Shown: piece after piece, positions 52,492-60,972 of the stretch
Layout of the letters: each line of letters starts with the position of its first letter
Numbering within the stretch: the first letter of the stretch is position 1
NCBI RefSeq assembly: GCF_024979235.1
Contig: NZ_JANLCM010000002.1
Location: forward strand, 124,001 to 188,000
Reading direction: 5' to 3'
DNA length: 64,000 bases
DNA from: Herbiconiux aconitum
Lineage (GTDB): Bacteria; Actinomycetota; Actinomycetes; Actinomycetales; Microbacteriaceae
Notes under the pieces: generated by a model
What the model saw: the letters and a program-made list of their open reading frames with translations, nothing else
Told to the model about the DNA's origin: nothing
Databases searched by the model: none
Program-made: the position numbers and the translations under genes

Positions 52492-53142
52492 CTAACGCAC
52501 CGCTTCGGCGAGCTTCTCGCGGGCCTCGGATGCCGTCATCCGCGTGACGTAGGCGGGGGTGTCGCGGTCGAAGCGCCAGCTCTCGGAGAGGGGTCCTGCA
52601 TCGACCGTGTCGAAGCCGAATTCGTCGAGGAGGGCGGCGACGGTGCTCTTCGCGTCGGCGTCATCGCTCGCGATCGGGAGCGCGCGGCGGTTCGGCGTGC
52701 CGGCCGGGGTGCCGTCGGCGGTGAGTTCGGCGGCCATGATGTTGTTCACCGCCTTCACGACCTTCGCTCCGGGCAGGTGGGCCTGCAGGAGCCCCGACAC
52801 CGTCGAGGTCTTCTCTTCGAGGGGCGTGATGCGGCCGTCGCGTTCCCAGTAGTAGTTGTTCGTGTCGAGAACGACCTTGCCCGCCAGAGGGGCGGCCGGC
52901 ACGTCGAGGTAGTTCTTGAACGGCATCGTCACGACGACGAGGTCACCCGCGGTGGCGGCCTGCTGCGACGTCGCGGCGGACGCCTGTGGGCCGAGCTCTT
53001 CGACGAGCTCGGCGAGGGTCTCCGGACCGCGCGAGTTGCTGAGCACGACCGAATAGCCGTGCGCCACGGCGAGGCGGGCGAGCTGGCTGCCGATGTGGCC
53101 GGCTCCGATGAATCCGATCGTGGTGAGTCCTGTAGCTGTCAT
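52492..53142 (-). CDS. NADPH-dependent F420 reductase-like dinucleotide-binding protein
   Basis: A 216-residue Rossmann-fold protein. GFIGAGHIGSQLARLAVAHG is the dinucleotide-binding motif, with VVLSNSRGPETL as NADP-type second strand, then VVVTMPFKNYLDVP and KVVLDTNNYYWERDG. This is the family of F420H2:NADP+ oxidoreductase (Fno/NpdG) and related reductases. Given the F420 genes in the window, an F420-NADP transhydrogenase role is plausible but unproven, since many paralogues do not bind F420. The ATG at 53142 is preferred over one four codons upstream. Confidence 0.75.
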   Translation of the reverse strand: MTATGLTTIGFIGAGHIGSQLARLAVAHGYSVVLSNSRGPETLAELVEELGPQASAATSQQAATAGDLVVVTMPFKNYLDVPAAPLAGKVVLDTNNYYWERDGRITPLEEKTSTVSGLLQAHLPGAKVVKAVNNIMAAELTADGTPAGTPNRRALPIASDDADAKSTVAALLDEFGFDTVDAGPLSESWRFDRDTPAYVTRMTASEAREKLAEAVR

Positions 53143-53205
53143 GCGACAATTCAACGCCTGTCGGCACGGACGTTTCGCGATTCCCGGAGAAATCGCGGGC
53201 GAGTG

Positions 53206-53811
53206 TCAGCGTGCGTGGAGGGGCGGCGCGTCGACGTCGTCTCCGCCGCCCAGGTCGGTGCAGTCGACGGCCTCCGCGTCGTGGGTTCGCAGGTAGGGGC
53301 GGGCCCCGATGTCGCCGTGCAAGGTCTCCCCGAGAGGGGCGAAATGGGCTGCGCCGATGACCACCGGATGCCCGGGGCGGCCCGCGTAGAACGCCTGCCG
53401 CAGGGTGGTCTCCGTGGCCCTAGCGGCTACCCTCCGGATCGCCTCGGGCCGCAGCTCGGGTAGGTCGACGAGCGTGATCACGGCGTACGTGGGATGGTCG
53501 ACCTCGGCGAGACCGGCGCGGAGGGACGCGCCGATCCCCTCCTGCCAGCCGGCCGCTTCCACGACTCTCACCGCGGGGTCGCCCGCGAGGAGGGCGCGGA
53601 CGCGGGCCGCCTCGGCGCCGAGCACGACGATGACGTGGGCGCATCCGCTCTCCCGCAGCACGCGCACGCCGCGCACCAGCCAGGGCTCGCCGTCGTCGCC
53701 CACGACGAGTGCCTTCGGCCGGCCCATCCGCCGACCTTCACCCGCGGCGAGCAGGATGCCCACGGCGCCCGGCGGCGTGGGCCGGCTCGCGGCACGGGCA
53801 GAGGCGCTCAT
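53206..53811 (-). CDS. MobA/MocA-like nucleotidyltransferase
   Basis: A 201-residue NTP-transferase of the molybdopterin guanylyl/cytidylyltransferase group. VGILLAAGEGRRMGRPKALVV is the nucleotide-binding loop, followed by VIVVLGAEAARVRALL and VDLPELRPEAIRRVA with the metal-binding aspartate context. Genes of this kind mature the cofactor of xanthine dehydrogenase and usually sit near it. No such dehydrogenase is in the window. Its start lies six bases from TACGAT (53818-53823, reverse), which overlaps the uraD -10. Confidence 0.82.
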   Translation of the reverse strand: MSASARAASRPTPPGAVGILLAAGEGRRMGRPKALVVGDDGEPWLVRGVRVLRESGCAHVIVVLGAEAARVRALLAGDPAVRVVEAAGWQEGIGASLRAGLAEVDHPTYAVITLVDLPELRPEAIRRVAARATETTLRQAFYAGRPGHPVVIGAAHFAPLGETLHGDIGARPYLRTHDAEAVDCTDLGGGDDVDAPPLHAR

Positions 53812-53817
53812 GCCCTC

Positions 53818-53827
53818 ATCGTAAGCT
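53818..53827. promoter_or_regulatory. Overlapping divergent -10 boxes (MobA-like / uraD)
   Basis: ATCGTAAGCT reads TAAGCT on the plus strand and TACGAT on the minus strand, sharing the central TA. Each lies exactly six bases before its start codon (53834 and 53811). Layout identical in principle to 6292-6301. Confidence 0.6.
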
Positions 53828-53833
53828 GGAGGC

Positions 53834-54331
53834 ATGGCCGACTCCTCCGCTGCCGTCATCGATTCTGCCGAGCTGCGCGAGGCCCTGCATTCGTGCCTCG
53901 GTGTGCACCGCTTCGTCGAGGAGGTCGTCGCCGGCGCTCCCTACGCGACGTCGGACGATCTGCTCGCGACGGCGGATCGGGTGGCGGCCTCCCTCACACC
54001 GGCGGAGGTCGACGAAGCCCTCGCGCACCATCCGCGTATCGGCGAGCGTGCGCAGGGCGAAGGCCGGGCGCAGCAGTTCAGCCGGGGCGAGCAGGCGGCG
54101 GCCGAGGCATCCGACGCCGACCTCGTCGACGCGATCGCTGCCGGGAATGCGGAGTACGAGGCGCGGTTCGATCGGGTCTTCCTCATCCGGGCTGCTGGGC
54201 GCTCGCGGGCCGAGATCCTCGCTGAGCTCACCCGACGCCTCCGGCTCGACGACGCGGCCGAGGCGGCGACGGTCGCGTCCGAACTCCACGGCATCACGAT
54301 GCTGCGGCTGCAGTCGCTGTATCCGCACTGA
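53834..54331 (+). CDS. uraD: 2-oxo-4-hydroxy-4-carboxy-5-ureidoimidazoline decarboxylase
   Basis: Third step from urate to S-allantoin: decarboxylates OHCU stereospecifically. It has 165 residues. The catalytic His/Glu motif is HHPRIGE. The helical NAEYEARFDRVFLIRAAGRS and SELHGITMLRLQSLYP segments are family signatures. It is leaderless by layout, with TAAGCT six bases before the ATG. uraH follows after 96 bases in the same direction. Confidence 0.93.
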   Translation: MADSSAAVIDSAELREALHSCLGVHRFVEEVVAGAPYATSDDLLATADRVAASLTPAEVDEALAHHPRIGERAQGEGRAQQFSRGEQAAAEASDADLVDAIAAGNAEYEARFDRVFLIRAAGRSRAEILAELTRRLRLDDAAEAATVASELHGITMLRLQSLYPH

Positions 54332-54427
54332 GTCCACCGTGCGCGGGGGCTCCGAGGCCGCTGCGAGCATCCGACATCCCGTCCATCCGGCATCCGTTCC
54401 AGCGACACCCACATCGACAGGAGCATC

Positions 54428-54787
54428 ATGAGCACCGCGAACGACACCGAACGCAGTCACGTCACCACCCATGTGCTCGACTCCACCATCGGCCGTCCGG
54501 CGGGCGGTGTGCCCGTCATCCTCGAGCACGACGACGTGGGCAATTGGGTGATGATCGGATCGGCCGAGACGGATGCCGATGGCCGCGCGAACGCGCTCGG
54601 CCCGGTCGCGCTGCCGGTCGGCCGCTATCGCGTGACCTTCAACACGGCGGTCTACTTCGCCGAGCAGGAAGTGCGCGCCTTCTATCCGGAGGTGCAGATC
54701 ATCTTCGAGCTCTCCGACGCGGCGGCGCACTATCACGTGCCGTTGCTGTTGAGTCCGTTCGCGTACTCGACGTATCGAGGGAGCTGA
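54428..54787 (+). CDS. uraH: 5-hydroxyisourate hydrolase (transthyretin-like)
   Basis: Hydrolyses 5-hydroxyisourate to OHCU, between uricase and UraD. It has 119 residues. The transthyretin-related signatures are present: VTTHVLDSTIGRPAGGVPV near the N-terminus and the C-terminal tetrapeptide YRGS, which is invariant in HIU hydrolases. A clear AGGAG lies upstream of the ATG. It converges on the uricase gene with a 57-base gap. Confidence 0.95.
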   Translation: MSTANDTERSHVTTHVLDSTIGRPAGGVPVILEHDDVGNWVMIGSAETDADGRANALGPVALPVGRYRVTFNTAVYFAEQEVRAFYPEVQIIFELSDAAAHYHVPLLLSPFAYSTYRGS

Positions 54788-54844
54788 GCCGGGTCGAGCG
54801 TCGCTATCCGGCTGTGCACGTGTGGCGTTGCACGGGCCGTCGGC

Positions 54845-55750
54845 CTACGCGAAACCGCCCGCGATCGTCCACGCCGAGCCCGCATCCGGAGCGTCGTCGC
54901 GCAGCACCGAGGCCTGGATGAGTCCGTAGGGGCGGTCGTCGGCGTTGAAGACCTCGTTGTCATTGACGAGTCCGAACGGCGAGAGGTCGTAGAGGAAATG
55001 GTGCTTGTTCGGCGCCGACATCCGGATCTCGGCGAGGAAGGGGTAGGCCTCCAGCACCGCCTTGCCCATCTCGTAGAGAGTCTGCTGCAGCGCCAGCGAG
55101 TGCACGGTGGCGAAGGTCGACACCATGATCTGCTTGATGCCGGCGTAGGTGGCCTCCCAGTCGACCTCCGTGGTCGTGAACCGCCACTGCGCCACCAGCG
55201 AGGTGGCCATGATGCGGTCGGCGGTCGGCTCGAGCACCGTGTACTCGTCTTCGAGGAACCCGTGGAACTCCGACCCCGTGGTCTTCAGGATGACCAGATC
55301 TTTGAACCCGCCGATCACCCACTCCCGCTGCCCCGAGCCCGTGCCCTCGACGGTGACGGCGGCCGTGCGGATCTCCTGACCCTTGCGCACGAAGGTGTGG
55401 TCGTGGTCCGACCCGTCGACGAGCACGCGCTCCCAGGCGTACTCCTCGATCTCGATCCGGGCACCCGACACCGGCTCCACGTCGTCGACGAAATGGCGCG
55501 CCAACTCCAGGCCGTAGCTCTCGATCGAGACGAGACCCTTCTCCTTCGCATAGGCGTAGGCGGTCTGCTTCTGGGTGTCGGTGGGGAGCACGGTGCGCTG
55601 GTCGCCGCGCAGGTGCGCCGCATCGAAGTCGCCCCGCAACGCCGTGGAGACGTTGACGTCATGGATCTCGTGGCGCGGGGAATCGCGGTAGATCCGCACG
55701 ATGCGGTTCTCCGCTTTGCCGTACTGGTGCGGGCCGAGAACGATCGACAT
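54845..55750 (-). CDS. pucL: Urate oxidase (uricase)
   Basis: Cofactor-free oxidase converting urate to 5-hydroxyisourate with hydrogen peroxide release. It has 301 residues in two T-fold domains. LRGDQRTVLPTDTQKQTAYAYAKEKG carries the conserved active-site threonine region. MSAPNKHHFLYDLSPFGLVNDNEVFNADDRPYG is the C-terminal signature with the conserved Asn/His. GGGAGTAGGAAAG precedes the ATG. It is transcribed away from allB's end, with an AT-rich promoter-like stretch at 55852-55867. Confidence 0.95.
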   Translation of the reverse strand: MSIVLGPHQYGKAENRIVRIYRDSPRHEIHDVNVSTALRGDFDAAHLRGDQRTVLPTDTQKQTAYAYAKEKGLVSIESYGLELARHFVDDVEPVSGARIEIEEYAWERVLVDGSDHDHTFVRKGQEIRTAAVTVEGTGSGQREWVIGGFKDLVILKTTGSEFHGFLEDEYTVLEPTADRIMATSLVAQWRFTTTEVDWEATYAGIKQIMVSTFATVHSLALQQTLYEMGKAVLEAYPFLAEIRMSAPNKHHFLYDLSPFGLVNDNEVFNADDRPYGLIQASVLRDDAPDAGSAWTIAGGFA

Positions 55751-55805
55751 GCTTTCCTACTCCCTGCGCGGCGGGACTTCGCGGGGCCGCGCGCTCCCAG
55801 TCTGG

Positions 55806-55851
55806 CCTGCGGCGACAGGGCCGAGCGGCGGATGCGCGCTCCGGCCGCAGG
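55806..55851 (-). terminator. Hairpin between allB and uricase genes
   Basis: CCTGCGGC (55806-55813) and GCCGCAGG (55844-55851) form a perfect 8-bp stem with a 30-base loop. On its upstream side lies AATTAACGATCAATTT (55852-55867), by far the most AT-rich stretch nearby, a possible uricase promoter or operator. It may terminate allB. Confidence 0.4.
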
Positions 55852-55877
55852 AATTAACGATCAATTTACGTGGCGGC

Positions 55878-57242
55878 TCAGAGCGTGGAACGGCGCTCGA
55901 GAAGGCGGCCACGCGGCATCCGCTCTTCGGTGTCATCGAGCACGTGCACCACTTCGCCGGCCAGCCACGTCGTGTGAACGACTCCGCGCAGTGTGCGCCC
56001 GTCGTAGGCCGACACCGCATTCTTGTGCTCGAGCGCCGACGCGTGCACCGCGAACGCCTCCTCGGGTGAGAACGCCACGAGATCGGCATCGGCACCCACG
56101 GCGATGGAACCCTTCGTCTCGCCCAGACCGAGCAGGGCGGCCGTGTTCACCGCCATCCATCCGAGCACGCGATCGAGCGGGATGCCGCGCTCGCGCGCCG
56201 CCGTCCACACGGCGGGGAAGCTCACCTGCAGCCCCGAGATGCCGCCCCAGGCCTCCTGGAAGTCACCGTCGCCGGCGAACTTCAGTTCGGCTGTGGAGGG
56301 GGAGTGGTCGGAGGCGATGAGGTCGATGGTGCCGTCGAGGAGCGCCTCCCAGAGCAGGTCGCGGTTCGCTTCGTCGCGAATGGGCGGGCAGCACTTGAAC
56401 TGGGTGGCGCCGTCGGGGATGTGCTCGGCCGAGAAGCTGAGGTAGTGCGGGCAGGTCTCGACCGTGATCGGCAGCCCCTCGGCCTTCGCCGCCCGGATGG
56501 CGTCGAGCGCCCGCGCACTCGAGAGGTGCAGGATGTGGGCGCGCGCCCCGGTGGCCCGCACCCCCTCGATGACGTGGGCGATCGCATCCTCCTCGGCGAG
56601 CTCGGGGCGCGAGGCCACGAACGCGCGGTAGTCGGCGCCACCGTCGTTGCCCGAGCGATCGAGCACCGACGGGTCTTCGGCGTGCACGATGAGCAGGCCG
56701 CCGAACCCGGCGACCTCCGAGAGCGCCGAGCGCAGCTGCGCGGTCGACAGGTGCGGGAACTCGTCGACCCCGGAGGGCGAGAGGAAGGCCTTGAACCCGA
56801 ACACGCCGGCCGCCCGGAGCGGCTCCAGCGAGCCGAGGCTCGACGGGATGGCGCCACCCCAGAATCCGACATCCACGCTTGCCTGCGGCCCCGCCGCCGC
56901 GCGCTTCAGCTCCAGCGCCGCGACCGTGGTGGTGGGCGGAATGCTGTTCAACGGCATGTCGACGATCGTGGTGACGCCCCCGGCCGCCGCCGCGCGCGTG
57001 GCCGTCGTGAAACCCTCCCACTCGGTGCGACCCGGCTCGTTCACGTGCACGTGCGAGTCGACGATGCCCGGCACCAGCACCTGACCTTCGGGAAGCGTGA
57101 CCACGGCGTGCGCCGGCACCTCTTCGTCGTCGTCGGCGATCGCCGCCACCACACCGTCGCGCACCGCGATGGTGGCCGGGCGCCACCGCCCTTCGGTGAA
57201 AACGGACGAGGCGCGGATCGCGAGGTCGTAAGGCTGGGACAT
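55878..57242 (-). CDS. allB: Allantoinase
   Basis: Binuclear metallo-amidohydrolase opening allantoin to allantoate. It has 454 residues. Motifs are VDSHVHVNEPGRTEWEGF (HxH), the carboxylated lysine in FGFKAFLSPSG, IVHAEDPS, HILHLSSARALD and the aspartate in ASDHSPST. ETCPHYLSFSAEHIPDGA is allantoinase-like. The ATG at 57242 has GGAG upstream and is preferred to one at 57275. It supplies the substrate of AllC. It is divergent from the MTHFR-like gene. Confidence 0.94.
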   Translation of the reverse strand: MSQPYDLAIRASSVFTEGRWRPATIAVRDGVVAAIADDDEEVPAHAVVTLPEGQVLVPGIVDSHVHVNEPGRTEWEGFTTATRAAAAGGVTTIVDMPLNSIPPTTTVAALELKRAAAGPQASVDVGFWGGAIPSSLGSLEPLRAAGVFGFKAFLSPSGVDEFPHLSTAQLRSALSEVAGFGGLLIVHAEDPSVLDRSGNDGGADYRAFVASRPELAEEDAIAHVIEGVRATGARAHILHLSSARALDAIRAAKAEGLPITVETCPHYLSFSAEHIPDGATQFKCCPPIRDEANRDLLWEALLDGTIDLIASDHSPSTAELKFAGDGDFQEAWGGISGLQVSFPAVWTAARERGIPLDRVLGWMAVNTAALLGLGETKGSIAVGADADLVAFSPEEAFAVHASALEHKNAVSAYDGRTLRGVVHTTWLAGEVVHVLDDTEERMPRGRLLERRSTL

Positions 57243-57303
57243 CCGGTCTCCTGGGCTGGGAATCGAAGGGGTCACCTCAACAGTAGGCGTCGTCGGTCGC
57301 GAT

Positions 57304-57309
57304 TAGCAT
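57304..57309 (+). promoter_or_regulatory. -10 box of the MTHFR-like gene
   Basis: TAGCAT ends six bases before the ATG at 57316 and no Shine-Dalgarno is present. Confidence 0.45.
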
Positions 57310-57315
57310 GAGCGG

Positions 57316-58416
57316 ATGGTCGTCACAATCGAGCAGCGCCTGTCGTGCCCCAAACACATGGAGTACGGGCCCTGCGGCGGCGTGGAGTTCGATGGTCGCT
57401 GCGAGGTGGGAGAGTTCCGCTGCGTGTTTCTCGAGACGCCCACGGTGCGTTGGCACGGGATCGCGCCGAACCCGCAATCCCCGGCCGGGCTGGCCCGAAC
57501 GGGAACCGACGTGCACCACCTCGCCGACGCCCACGAGTTTCCGGTGGCACCGCACCAGGGCGCCGCGGCGATGCGCTCCTTGATGGCCACGCGCCCCGTC
57601 GTGGTCGCCGACTTCCCCGGCCGATCCGTCGATCGCGGCTCGCTCAGCGACTGCGCACAGGCGCTCGCCGGGCGGGTGGATGCGACGCTGGCCGGCGACT
57701 CCGGGCGATCGCGCGTGCAGTTCTCGCCGAGCTACCGCGCCCAGCTGCTGCAGAACGAGGGTCTCGCGGTCTGGACCGGCCTCAACTGCCGCGATCGCAA
57801 CCGCGTCGCCCTCGAGGGCGAACTCGCCGGCCTCGCCGATGTGGGCGTCGCGGGGGTGCACTGCGTGACCGGCGACCACACCGCCACCGGCAATCGGCAC
57901 GATGCGCTGCCCGTCTTCGACCTCGACTCCACGCAGCTCACCGCACTCGCCCGCCAGGCGGGCCACCTCGTCTCGGTCGCGGAGGCTCCGCTCACTCCAC
58001 CCGTCGATCGCCGCGCAGCGCGCCTCCACGAGAAGGTGCTCGCCGGCGCCGACGTCTGCTTCGTGAACCATTCCGGGGGAGTCGAACCGGTGCGCCGGTT
58101 CATCGCCGAGGCCCACGATCTCGGCATCGCACCCGCGTTCATCCCGTGCGTTCCGATGGTGATCGACGCGGGCAGCGCCACACTGCTGAAGTCGTTCACC
58201 ACGCTGGTGCTGCCGGAGGGGTTCCTCGACGGCATCCTGCACGCCGGGCATCCCTACGACGCGGCACTCGATGCGATCACGCGGCTCTGCGAGCAGTTCC
58301 TCGAAGTCGACGGCGTGGCCGGTGTGAACCTGTCGGGCGGCCCGGCGGCGGGCGCCGAGGTGGCCTTCGCCGACGCGATGGGAGTGATTGCCGAGCGCCT
58401 CGGTCTCGCGGGATGA
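57316..58416 (+). CDS. Methylenetetrahydrofolate reductase-like protein with N-terminal MetV-type cysteine motif
   Basis: A 366-residue protein. The first 45 residues contain CPKHMEYGPCGG, GRCEVGEFRC and hence four to five cysteines of the MTHFR C-terminal-type (MetV) domain, which in acetogens binds a metal or Fe-S partner. Residues about 90-360 look like a diverged MetF TIM barrel (RPVVVADFPGRS ... GVAGVHCVTGDHTATG ... GVNLSGGPAAGAEVAFAD). The fused order, with the Cys domain first, is unusual. Position beside allantoin genes suggests a one-carbon step in nitrogen catabolism, but this is a guess. Confidence 0.72.
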   Translation: MVVTIEQRLSCPKHMEYGPCGGVEFDGRCEVGEFRCVFLETPTVRWHGIAPNPQSPAGLARTGTDVHHLADAHEFPVAPHQGAAAMRSLMATRPVVVADFPGRSVDRGSLSDCAQALAGRVDATLAGDSGRSRVQFSPSYRAQLLQNEGLAVWTGLNCRDRNRVALEGELAGLADVGVAGVHCVTGDHTATGNRHDALPVFDLDSTQLTALARQAGHLVSVAEAPLTPPVDRRAARLHEKVLAGADVCFVNHSGGVEPVRRFIAEAHDLGIAPAFIPCVPMVIDAGSATLLKSFTTLVLPEGFLDGILHAGHPYDAALDAITRLCEQFLEVDGVAGVNLSGGPAAGAEVAFADAMGVIAERLGLAG

Positions 58417-58429
58417 GAAGCTGTTCCCC

Positions 58430-60139
58430 ATGAGTGACCAGACACAATCCGGAACACCCGCCCCCCTGACCGTCACAGTCGGTCAGTACCTCGCCACCCG
58501 CCTCGTGCAGCTCGGCGCCCACCACGTCTTCGGCCTGCCGGGAGACTTCAATCTCAGCCTTCTCGATCAGATGGCGACGGTCGAAGGATTCACCTGGGTC
58601 GGTTCCACCAACGAGCTGAACGCCGCCTACGCCGCCGACGGATACGCCCGGCTGCGGCGCGGCATCGGCGCCCTCGTCACCACGTACGGAGTGGGTGAGC
58701 TCTCGGCCATCAACGGGGTGGCGGGCAGCTACTCCGAAGACGTTCCGGTGGTGCAGATCACCGGGATGCCCACCACCGGCGCCCGAGCGGCCGGCACGCA
58801 CCTGCACCACACCCTGATCGACGGCGACTACGACCATTTCCTCCGCGCCTACCGCGAGGTCACGGCGACCGCCACCGTGGTGCGGGCCCAGACCGCCACG
58901 CGCGACATCGATGCCGCGCTGATGACCGCGCTCCGCGAATCCAAGCCGGTCTACCTCGGCATCCCGAGCGACGTCGCCACGGCGCCCGTGCACGCGGCGA
59001 ACCTGCGCACTCCGCTCGTGGCCGCCTCGAGCGACCGCGCCGAACTCGAGCGTTTCACCGCGATGCTCGCCGCCACCGTCGCCCGGCACGACCAGGTGTC
59101 GATGCTGGTGGGCTCCCAGGTGCACCGGTGCAGCCTCGAAGCGATCGTGCGCCAGATCGCCGACCACGACGGCGTCTACATCGCCTCACAGAACATGTCG
59201 AAAGCCGTGCTGGATGAATCGCACCCGGCGAGCCTCGGCACCTACATGGGTGCGTTCACGCGGGTCGAGGAAGCCCGCGTCGCCGTCGACGACGCCCCCC
59301 TCCTGGTGCTGGCCGGCACGGTGATGAGCGACTTCCTGACCGGATTCTTCACCCAGCGCTTCGACGAGGATGCCGCGATCGAGCTCGGTCTCACCACTGC
59401 TCGCATCGCCGACACCACCTTCTACGGCGTGCGCCTCGAAGACTCGTTGCGCGCCCTGCACACGGTGCTCGGCCAGACCCCGCGCACCGGCGTGCTGCCG
59501 GTCGGCCATCCGTCGGTCGCGGTCGCCGCGGCTCCCGTCGCCGGCGAGTTGCTCGACCACGAATTCTTCTGGGCCGCCATCCAGGGCTGGCTGCGGCCCG
59601 GCACCACCGTGATCGCCGATGCCGGCACCTCGTTCTACGGCGCGCTCGACCTGGTGCTGCCCGACGAGTCCGACCTCCTCGGCCAGGCCGTGTGGTCGTC
59701 GATCGGCTACACCATCCCGGCCACCCTCGGCGCCTGCCTCGCCCTGCCGTGGCGCCGCTCGGTGCTCTTCGTCGGCGACGGTGCGGCGCAGCTGACCGTG
59801 CAAGAACTGGCCACCATCCTTCATCGCGGCTTCACCCCCGTGATCTTCCTGCTGAACAACGACGGATACACCGTGGAGCGCAAGATCCAGAGCCCGTCGG
59901 CGGTGTACCAAGACATCACGCCGTGGGACTGGACGCTCATCCCCGCCGCGTTCGGGGCGGCCGACCGGGTGGTCACGGCATCCGTCAGCAGTCAGGACGA
60001 ACTGACGGAGGCGCTGGCGCTCGCGCACGAGACGACCGAGAAGGCGGTGCTGATCGAGGTGCGCCTGCCGGAGCTCGACGCGCCCCGCCTGCTCACCGTG
60101 CTGACCGAGGGGATCGCGGCCGCGGCGGCCAAACGGTGA
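58430..60139 (+). CDS. Thiamine diphosphate-dependent 2-keto acid decarboxylase (indolepyruvate/pyruvate decarboxylase type)
   Basis: Cytoplasmic ThDP enzyme of 569 residues decarboxylating pyruvate, indolepyruvate or branched keto acids. The catalytic glutamate lies in STNELNAAYAADGYAR, the HH pair of the decarboxylase subgroup in THLHHTLIDGDY, and the ThDP/Mg motif in FVGDGAAQLTVQELATIL ending in LLNNDGYTVER. Substrate preference (alcohol, auxin-like or Ehrlich pathway) is not decidable. The ATG at 58430 lies 13 bases after the preceding stop, in the same direction. Confidence 0.9.
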   Translation: MSDQTQSGTPAPLTVTVGQYLATRLVQLGAHHVFGLPGDFNLSLLDQMATVEGFTWVGSTNELNAAYAADGYARLRRGIGALVTTYGVGELSAINGVAGSYSEDVPVVQITGMPTTGARAAGTHLHHTLIDGDYDHFLRAYREVTATATVVRAQTATRDIDAALMTALRESKPVYLGIPSDVATAPVHAANLRTPLVAASSDRAELERFTAMLAATVARHDQVSMLVGSQVHRCSLEAIVRQIADHDGVYIASQNMSKAVLDESHPASLGTYMGAFTRVEEARVAVDDAPLLVLAGTVMSDFLTGFFTQRFDEDAAIELGLTTARIADTTFYGVRLEDSLRALHTVLGQTPRTGVLPVGHPSVAVAAAPVAGELLDHEFFWAAIQGWLRPGTTVIADAGTSFYGALDLVLPDESDLLGQAVWSSIGYTIPATLGACLALPWRRSVLFVGDGAAQLTVQELATILHRGFTPVIFLLNNDGYTVERKIQSPSAVYQDITPWDWTLIPAAFGAADRVVTASVSSQDELTEALALAHETTEKAVLIEVRLPELDAPRLLTVLTEGIAAAAAKR

Positions 60140-60218
60140 AGCGCGGCACCCGGGCGTGATCCTGGTCTCGCCGCCCACCTTCCCCTAGGGTGTGAACAGA
60201 TCCGGAGCGAGGGACGAG

Positions 60219-60893
60219 ATGGGTGAAGTCATCGGCGAGGTCCTCCCGCTGGCGTTGGGCGTCGCGATCAGTCCGATACCGATCATCGCGGCCATCCTCA
60301 TGCTGCTCTCGCCGAAGGCCCGCGGCACCAGCCTCGGGTTCCTGCTCGGCTGGGTGCTCGGCATCGTGGTGGCCGTGGTGGTGTTCACCCTGCTCTCGGC
60401 CTTCCTTCCCGAGGCCGGAGCGGATGCGCCGAAGCCCGTGGCCGGGGTCATCAAGATCGTGCTCGGCCTCCTGCTGCTGGTGCTGGCCGTGCGGCAGTGG
60501 CGCTCGCGACCCAAAGACGGGGTCGAACCCGCGCTGCCGAAATGGATGTCGGCCATCGACACGATGACGGCGGGGCGTGGTTTCGCGCTCGGCTTCGTGC
60601 TCGCGGCGGTGAACCCGAAGAACCTGTTGATGGGCGTCGCCGCCGGAGTGGCGATCGGCGGCGATGCTCCCGGCGTCGGAACGAGTGTGGTCGGCATCAT
60701 CGTCTACACCGTGATCGCGGCATCCACGGTCGCCGTTCCGGTGATCGCCTTCCTGCTGGCCGCGCAACGCATGGCCACGCCGCTGGAAGCCCTCCGGGGG
60801 TGGTTGACACGCAACAATGCGACGGTGATGGCGGTTCTGCTGTTGATCATCGGCGTGGTCGTAGTCGGAAAGGGCATCGCGAACTTCTCCTGA
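60219..60893 (+). CDS. GAP family (Sap-like) membrane protein
   Basis: A 224-residue integral membrane protein with six predicted helices. ALGVAISPIPIIAAILMLLSPKARGTSLGFLLGW and GFVLAAVNPKNLLMGVAAGVAI, the paired PIPII and NPKN motifs, are typical of the GAP/Sap-like family related to LysE exporters. In mycobacteria relatives help export glycolipids. ATG at 60219 with GAGGGA upstream. Substrate unknown. Confidence 0.8.
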   Translation: MGEVIGEVLPLALGVAISPIPIIAAILMLLSPKARGTSLGFLLGWVLGIVVAVVVFTLLSAFLPEAGADAPKPVAGVIKIVLGLLLLVLAVRQWRSRPKDGVEPALPKWMSAIDTMTAGRGFALGFVLAAVNPKNLLMGVAAGVAIGGDAPGVGTSVVGIIVYTVIAASTVAVPVIAFLLAAQRMATPLEALRGWLTRNNATVMAVLLLIIGVVVVGKGIANFS

Positions 60894-60972
60894 GCGCTAC
60901 TCTGATTTTTGGCAAGCCCTACGCGCGCCGGGGGAGCCTCGCCCGAATCGAGGCAGAGTGGGAGGCTTCATC

